Shown here: positions 14,669-18,444 of the stretch, piece by piece | How the letters are laid out: each line of letters begins with the position of its first letter | Numbering within the stretch: the first letter of the stretch is position 1 | From: Candidatus Krumholzibacteriia bacterium | GTDB lineage: Bacteria; Krumholzibacteriota; Krumholzibacteriia; LZORAL124-64-63 | NCBI GenBank assembly: GCA_016744275.1 | Contig: JADGEP010000022.1 | Span: forward strand, 1 to 18,444 | DNA: 18,444 nucleotides | Reading direction: 5' to 3' | Translations under genes and position numbers: made by a program | The notes under the pieces: model-generated | What the model was told of the DNA's origin: nothing | Seen by the model: the letters and a program-made list of their open reading frames with translations, nothing else | Databases searched by the model: none

Positions 14669-14783
14669 TTATCCCTGCGATGCCAATTCTTTTCCACCGG
14701 AAAGCGAAGTTTTCCCCGACTTCTCCCCAGCGTGGAGCCCGCTATCCCCGGACTTTTCCCCAGCTTATCCACAGGATTGTGGA
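14669..14783 (+). promoter_or_regulatory. Helically phased array of DnaA-box-like 9-mers upstream of dnaB
   Basis: On the plus strand: TTATCCCTG 14669, TTTTCCACC 14690, TTTTCCCCG 14710, TTCTCCCCA 14721, CTATCCCCG 14742, TTTTCCCCA 14754 and perfect TTATCCACA 14765. Start-to-start steps are 21, 20, 11, 21, 12 and 11 bp, all close to multiples of one helical turn. TTATCCTCA at 14585 is also in phase (84 bp). The last box forms a small dyad with TGTGGA at 14778-14783. The rest of the 14558-14877 gap holds a CCCCC-GAAT-GGGGG hairpin (14621-14634) and no gene I can support. Matches to TTATCCACA for the inner boxes are only 6-7 of 9, so binding is inferred. Confidence 0.5.
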
Positions 14784-14877
14784 AGGGGAGGAATCGGGCC
14801 ATTATGCGTTCCGCCGCAGGCGTGGTAAATTGGGGAACTCATTACGAACCGCACCCGCCGCGCACAGAGGTATCGAT

Positions 14878-16440
14878 TTGGAAGGCAAGACCCAGCCCAC
14901 CGGCCCCGACAGTTTTGGACCTGCAGACAACAGCGACCCCGGTCCGATGGATCCTGGTCCGATGGAATCGAATCCCATGGAAGCAGGCGCGGCCAACGAA
15001 CCGCCGGCACCGGAATACACCGCGGGGGCCGAAGGTTCGGGCCGGCGCTCGACGTTTGGCTACGACCGCCTGCCCCGTGACCGCCAACCGCCTTTCAGCG
15101 AAGAAGCCGAACAGGCGGTGCTGGGCGCGGCGATGATGGACAAAGAGGCCGTCGGTTTGGCAGCCGAAAAAATCCAGTACACCGATTTCTACCGCCGCGA
15201 ACACCAGCTGGTTTTTCGGGCCATGGGCCTGCTCTATGAGAACGACCAGGCCATTGATCCGATCACCGTGGCTGACCTGCTCGAGCGCTCGGCCGAGACC
15301 TTTCTGGACAAGTTCGAATTCAAAAAAATGAAGGGCGTGAACCTGCTGGAGTTGGTGGGCGGGATGGATTTCCTGATCGACCTGGCCGGCATGATGGGCA
15401 CTTCGGCCAACGTCTTGCACCACGCGGCCATCGTGCGTGAAAAATCCATGCTGCGCAATTTGATTTCCGTGTCGAGCAGCATCGCGACTGAAGCCCACGA
15501 AGCGGTTGACGAGGCGGCCCAGATTCTGGATCGGGCCCAGGGCAAAATTTACGACATCAGCGAAGACACCCGCAGCGATGGCTTTTCGTCGGTCGAGAAC
15601 ATCGTGCCGGGCACTTTCAAATCCATCGAAGAAGCGTTCCAGAACAACGACGATGTGACGGGCCTGCGCACGGGGTTTGCGGAAATGGATCGCAAAACCG
15701 GCGGCCTGCAGAAGTCTGATTTGATCGTCCTGGCGGCCCGCCCTTCCATGGGTAAAACCAGTTTTGCCCTGAACATGGCCTACAACGTAGCGGTGAACGA
15801 AAAAGTGGGCGTGGGCATTTTCAGTCTGGAAATGGCTCGTGAACAGCTGGTCATGCGTATGCTTGGCAGCAGTGGTTCGTTCAATCTGCATAACCTGCGC
15901 CGTGGCAAGCTGAGGGCCGAAGACTGGCCGCGCTTGACCCAGGCCTGCGAGAACCTGAGCCAGGCGCCGATCTACATCGATGACAACAGCGGCATCTCGG
16001 TGTTGGAGATGAAGTCCAAGGCGCGGCGGCTCAAACAACAGCACGGGCTGGGGCTGATCATCATCGATTACCTCCAGCTGATGACCGGCGGTGGGCGTCA
16101 GGAAAACCGTCAGCAGGAAATTTCGACCATCAGCCGGAACCTGAAAGGCATGGCCAAGGACCTCGACGTGCCGGTCATCGCCCTGAGCCAGTTGTCGCGT
16201 CAGGTCGAATCCCGGGCCGATCACAAACCGATGTTGAGTGATTTGCGCGAGTCGGGCGCCATCGAGCAGGATGCCGATGTGGTGATGTTCATTTTCCGGG
16301 AAGAAGTGTACAAGCCCGAGGATGAAAGCCTGCACAACATGAGCACGATCATCATCGGCAAGCAGCGTAATGGTCCGATCGGCCAGTTTGATTTGCACTT
16401 CCACAAGGAGTTCACCCGTTTTGGGGACCTCGCCCGTTGA
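14878..16440 (+). CDS. dnaB: Replicative DNA helicase DnaB
   Basis: The hexameric 5'-3' helicase of the replication fork. With TTG at 14878 (AGAGG at 14866-14870, 7 nt upstream) the protein has 520 residues. The open frame extends back to 14464 but there crosses the DnaA-box array and reads as non-protein. The first ~65 residues are a family-atypical Pro/Gly/Met-rich lead (DPGPM twice). The DnaB N-terminal domain begins at RLPRDRQPPFSEEAEQAVLG. The RecA-like ATPase has Walker A ARPSMGKTSFALNMA with K293, IFSLEMAREQLVMRML, Walker B LIIIDYLQLMTGG with D397, then SQLSRQVESRADHKPMLSDL, RESGAIEQDADVV, and the C-terminal IIIGKQRNGPIGQFDLHF. All motifs are intact and there is no intein. An ATG at 14947 is a weaker alternative start. 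Regulation by DnaA through the upstream array is plausible. Confidence 0.95.
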   Translation: MEGKTQPTGPDSFGPADNSDPGPMDPGPMESNPMEAGAANEPPAPEYTAGAEGSGRRSTFGYDRLPRDRQPPFSEEAEQAVLGAAMMDKEAVGLAAEKIQYTDFYRREHQLVFRAMGLLYENDQAIDPITVADLLERSAETFLDKFEFKKMKGVNLLELVGGMDFLIDLAGMMGTSANVLHHAAIVREKSMLRNLISVSSSIATEAHEAVDEAAQILDRAQGKIYDISEDTRSDGFSSVENIVPGTFKSIEEAFQNNDDVTGLRTGFAEMDRKTGGLQKSDLIVLAARPSMGKTSFALNMAYNVAVNEKVGVGIFSLEMAREQLVMRMLGSSGSFNLHNLRRGKLRAEDWPRLTQACENLSQAPIYIDDNSGISVLEMKSKARRLKQQHGLGLIIIDYLQLMTGGGRQENRQQEISTISRNLKGMAKDLDVPVIALSQLSRQVESRADHKPMLSDLRESGAIEQDADVVMFIFREEVYKPEDESLHNMSTIIIGKQRNGPIGQFDLHFHKEFTRFGDLAR

Positions 16441-17374
16441 GCCGCAGTTGCACCTGGTTGATCTGGACCAGAAGCTGCCCGGACAGCGCCGCTTTATCAG
16501 TTGTTGGGTGTCCGTAGCGCCGGAACTGGTTTTTATCGTGGACCCGGGGCCGCCGAGCACGGCCGACTATCTGGTCAGCGAGTTGGAACGGCTGGGCGTC
16601 GAGCGTCTGGACTACATCCTATTGACCCATGTGCATCTCGACCATGGTGGCTGCACGGCGCGCATTTTAGAGCGCTGGCCCGAGGCCCGGGTCGTGTGCC
16701 ATGCCAAAGGACGGCCCCACCTGGTAGACCCAATCCGATTGTGGGCGGGCTCGCAACAGGTACTCGGGGAGAAGGCCGCGGCCTATGGCGAACCCGCGCC
16801 AGTGCCGGCGGCAAATTTGGCCGAATTTGAAGAAATTGAAGCTCTGGGCCTGCAAGTGGTGGACACCCCGGGGCACGCCGCTCACCATTTGGCCTTTGTG
16901 CACGACGAGCGCATTTTTCTGGGCGAGTGCGCCGGTACATTCTCAACCCTCGGCAAAGGGCCGCAGAGCGAAGAGTACTACCTGCGTCCGGCAACGCCGC
17001 CTCGGTTTTATCTGGAAACAGCCGAATCTTCCCTGGACAGGGTCCTGAGTCTGGAGCCTTTTCCCCGGCGACTATTATTTGCCCATCATGGGGAATTTTC
17101 CGGCGATACCCGGTGTTTGTTGCAGGCGGCCAAGGCCCAGTTGCGCACCTGGACCGAAACCGTGCGCGAAGTACGCGATTCATTGGCCGCTCTGCCCCAC
17201 ACCGAGCAACCGGCCGGCGAGGCCGAATTGATGGGGTTGTTTCGCGCGGCCTTGCGCCGGGCCGATCCCTGCTATGCCCGGGGTGATCAGCTGCCAGCGG
17301 ACATTCAGGAGCGTGAACGGGATTTTTCCCGCCAAACGCTGCGGGGCATCCTGGGCTACCTGAAGGACAACTGA
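16421..17374 (+). CDS. Metallo-beta-lactamase-fold hydrolase
   Basis: About 317 residues from a TTG at 16421, which has AAGGAG (16405-16410) 10 nt upstream and overlaps the end of dnaB by 20 nt. TTG at 16448 is another option, and ATG at 16370 would lie deep inside dnaB. Zinc ligands are seen: THVHLDHGG (H70, H72, D74, H75), DTPGHAAHHLAF (H152) and FAHHGEF (H222 or H223). The position usually held by the bridging Asp is in FLGECAG, so it may be Glu169. The C-terminal ~90 residues are helical (LLQAAKAQLRTWTETVREV...). This domain order is like glyoxalase II/RNase Z-related MBL enzymes of unknown substrate, not a true beta-lactamase. Probably co-transcribed with dnaB. Confidence 0.87.
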   Translation: MGTSPVEPQLHLVDLDQKLPGQRRFISCWVSVAPELVFIVDPGPPSTADYLVSELERLGVERLDYILLTHVHLDHGGCTARILERWPEARVVCHAKGRPHLVDPIRLWAGSQQVLGEKAAAYGEPAPVPAANLAEFEEIEALGLQVVDTPGHAAHHLAFVHDERIFLGECAGTFSTLGKGPQSEEYYLRPATPPRFYLETAESSLDRVLSLEPFPRRLLFAHHGEFSGDTRCLLQAAKAQLRTWTETVREVRDSLAALPHTEQPAGEAELMGLFRAALRRADPCYARGDQLPADIQERERDFSRQTLRGILGYLKDN

Positions 17375-17385
17375 TTTCCCCCTGA

Positions 17386-17414
17386 TAGACTTCCGGGGTG
17401 AAGGGACTTATATT
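17386..17414 (+). promoter_or_regulatory. Possible sigma-70-type promoter of the mlaE-mlaF unit, near-leaderless
   Basis: TAGACT at 17386-17391, a 17-bp spacer, and TATATT at 17409-17414. The expected start is near 17421, only about 3 nt before the mlaE ATG. No ribosome-binding site is visible before that ATG, which fits a leaderless or near-leaderless message. Confidence 0.4.
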
Positions 17415-17423
17415 CTCCCGATC

Positions 17424-18212
17424 ATGAGATCCATCATCGAAAGCCTAGGGCGGAACGTCCACAATGGTATGAGCAGCGCCGGTACAGGCGTATTGCTCCT
17501 GCGTGCGATCATGCTCTCGACGCGCCAGGCCTGGAAAATGCGCAACGAGATTCTCGAACAGATGCACGTGGTGCTGGTTGGTTCGATGCCGCTGGTGATC
17601 GTGACCTCGATCTTCGTCGGTGCCGTGACCGCGGTGCAGGCTGTCTATCAGATGCAAGCCTACGTGCCGATGAAATTCCTGGGCACGGTGATTTCCAAAT
17701 CCGTCTTTATCGAATTGGGCCCGGTGCTGATGGCGCTGGTGGTGGGCAGCCGTTTGTGCGCCTTCTACGCCGCCGAGCTGGGCACCATGAAGGTAACCGA
17801 GCAGCTCGACGCCATGAGCATCATGGCCATCGACCCGGTCAGCTATCTGGCCATGCCCCGTTTTTGGGCCGCCGTGTTGATGATACCGGTGGTGACCATT
17901 TTCTGTGACGTGATCGCCATTGTCGGCGGCTACCTGGCGTCAGTGGTGACGTTGGACGTTTCCAGCGGGACCTTCATTGAAGGCCTGCAGATGTTCTACA
18001 AGCACACGGATCTTTTAGGCGGACTGATCAAAAGTGTCTTCTTTGGAGCAATCATTGCGTTGAGCGGGATCTACTTTGGCTTCAATACCAAAGGCGGTGC
18101 CGAAGGCGTGGGCCGCGCCACAATGACCGCTGTGGTTGGCAGTTGCCTGAGTGTCCTGGTGGCCGATTACCTGCTGGCCATTGTTCTGTTCCAGATCGTC
18201 TTCGAACAATAG
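17424..18212 (+). CDS. mlaE: MlaE-type ABC transporter permease (phospholipid transport)
   Basis: A 262-residue inner-membrane protein of the MlaE/TTG2B/Ycf63 permease family, which with MlaF and an MCE protein (MlaD) moves phospholipids between inner and outer membrane. Hydrophobic segments lie at about 50-75, 92-115, 145-178, 197-222 and 235-260. Family marks are FVGAVTAVQAVYQM, FIELGPVLMALVVGSRLCAFYAAELGTMKVTEQLDAM (the coupling helix that contacts the ATPase), DPVSYLAMPRFWAAVLMIPVV, and SGIYFGFNTKGGAEGVGRATMTAVV. It is followed after 7 nt by the ATPase gene. The start ATG at 17424 lacks a clear ribosome-binding site. Confidence 0.94.
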   Translation: MRSIIESLGRNVHNGMSSAGTGVLLLRAIMLSTRQAWKMRNEILEQMHVVLVGSMPLVIVTSIFVGAVTAVQAVYQMQAYVPMKFLGTVISKSVFIELGPVLMALVVGSRLCAFYAAELGTMKVTEQLDAMSIMAIDPVSYLAMPRFWAAVLMIPVVTIFCDVIAIVGGYLASVVTLDVSSGTFIEGLQMFYKHTDLLGGLIKSVFFGAIIALSGIYFGFNTKGGAEGVGRATMTAVVGSCLSVLVADYLLAIVLFQIVFEQ

Positions 18213-18219
18213 GGGGAGT

Positions 18220-18444
18220 ATGGGTCCGCAATACGACATTCCTCCGGCGCCGCGACAAACGGTCGACGACCCGCAGACGTTCAACGGCATCCTGGTCGAA
18301 GGCGTGTCCAAAAGTTTTGGCGTCAAAGATGTCCTCAAGGAAACCGATCTGCTGATCCACAAGGGTGAGACTTTGGTGATCATTGGCCGCAGCGGCGAAG
18401 GCAAGTCTGTGCTGCTGAAGCACATTGTCCGCCTGTTGGAGCCG
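18220..18444 (+). CDS. mlaF: MlaF-type ABC transporter ATP-binding protein (partial, cut by window end)
   Basis: The first 75 codons of an ABC ATPase: a ~24-residue lead, then ILVEGVSKSFGVKDVLKETDLLIHKGETLVIIGRSGEGKSVLLKHI with Walker A GRSGEGKS. The tail VLLKHIVRLLEP is characteristic of MlaF-like proteins (GKSVLLKHI). GGGGGAG at 18212-18217, overlapping the mlaE stop, is the ribosome-binding site. The Q-loop, signature and Walker B lie beyond the window. An MCE-domain gene would be expected next. Confidence 0.92.
   Translation, partial: MGPQYDIPPAPRQTVDDPQTFNGILVEGVSKSFGVKDVLKETDLLIHKGETLVIIGRSGEGKSVLLKHIVRLLEP

Noticed and set aside
14583..14783. Calling the DnaA-box region oriC outright
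   Set aside because: No AT-rich unwinding element, no dnaA/dnaN/rpmH neighbours and no skew data are available in the window. It is kept as an alternative, not as an annotation.
14464..14877. Upstream extension of the dnaB frame
   Set aside because: The translated stretch has no similarity to DnaB and runs across the DnaA-box array and the start of the opposite-strand methyltransferase. TTG at 14878 with AGAGG is the better start.

Overview
The window is a gene-dense stretch of bacterial chromosome, roughly 60% GC by eye. It encodes 15 protein genes that I can support, two of them possibly cut by the window edges, and no rRNA, tRNA, IS element, phage gene or CRISPR array. Two outer-membrane barrel-like proteins with signal peptides and an MlaE/MlaF lipid-transport pair show a diderm (Gram-negative type) cell. 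The run yicC-gmk-rpoZ-coaBC-family-4 UDG, an RqcH-type NFACT protein and a sigma-54 activator would fit the FCB superphylum and its neighbours (for example Krumholzibacteriota- or Eisenbacteria-like lineages) or a deltaproteobacterial relative. That placement is inference from gene content only.

Layout. Positions 1-1131 hold ispG (MEP isoprenoid pathway) with an odd, very GC-rich 5' end. 1261-2442 is a GAF + HD-GYP c-di-GMP phosphodiesterase. 2556-3389 is a secreted barrel-like protein of unknown role. On the minus strand, a small outer-membrane protein (5338-4832) is followed after 2 bp by a short RqcH-like NFACT protein (4829-3399). From 5516 a plus-strand housekeeping run follows: yicC, gmk, rpoZ, coaBC and a 4Fe-4S uracil-DNA glycosylase. 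Directly behind it (9657-11054) is an NtrC-type response regulator with an intact sigma-54 activator core.

The most interesting parts are two non-coding regions. (1) 11055-11451 is AT-rich. It carries two copies of a 20-bp dyad, GTGCAAC-N6-GTTGCAC, followed 160-180 bp later by a good sigma-54 promoter (GG-N10-GC at 11304-11317). It then drives a small gene whose C-terminal domain looks like a receiver fold without its phospho-acceptor. Together with the adjacent activator this reads as a complete local circuit: activator, enhancer sites, promoter and pseudo-receiver output. (2) 14558-14877, between a minus-strand methyltransferase and dnaB, holds two perfect DnaA boxes plus a row of box-like 9-mers whose starts lie on one helical face. 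It is either a DnaA-controlled dnaB promoter or a replication-origin-like element.

The remainder is a minus-strand SLC13/DASS-type transporter with changed signature motifs (13565-12120), a class I methyltransferase (14557-13673), replicative helicase dnaB with a probable TTG start, an overlapping metallo-beta-lactamase-fold hydrolase, and mlaE plus the first 75 codons of mlaF, which runs off the right edge.
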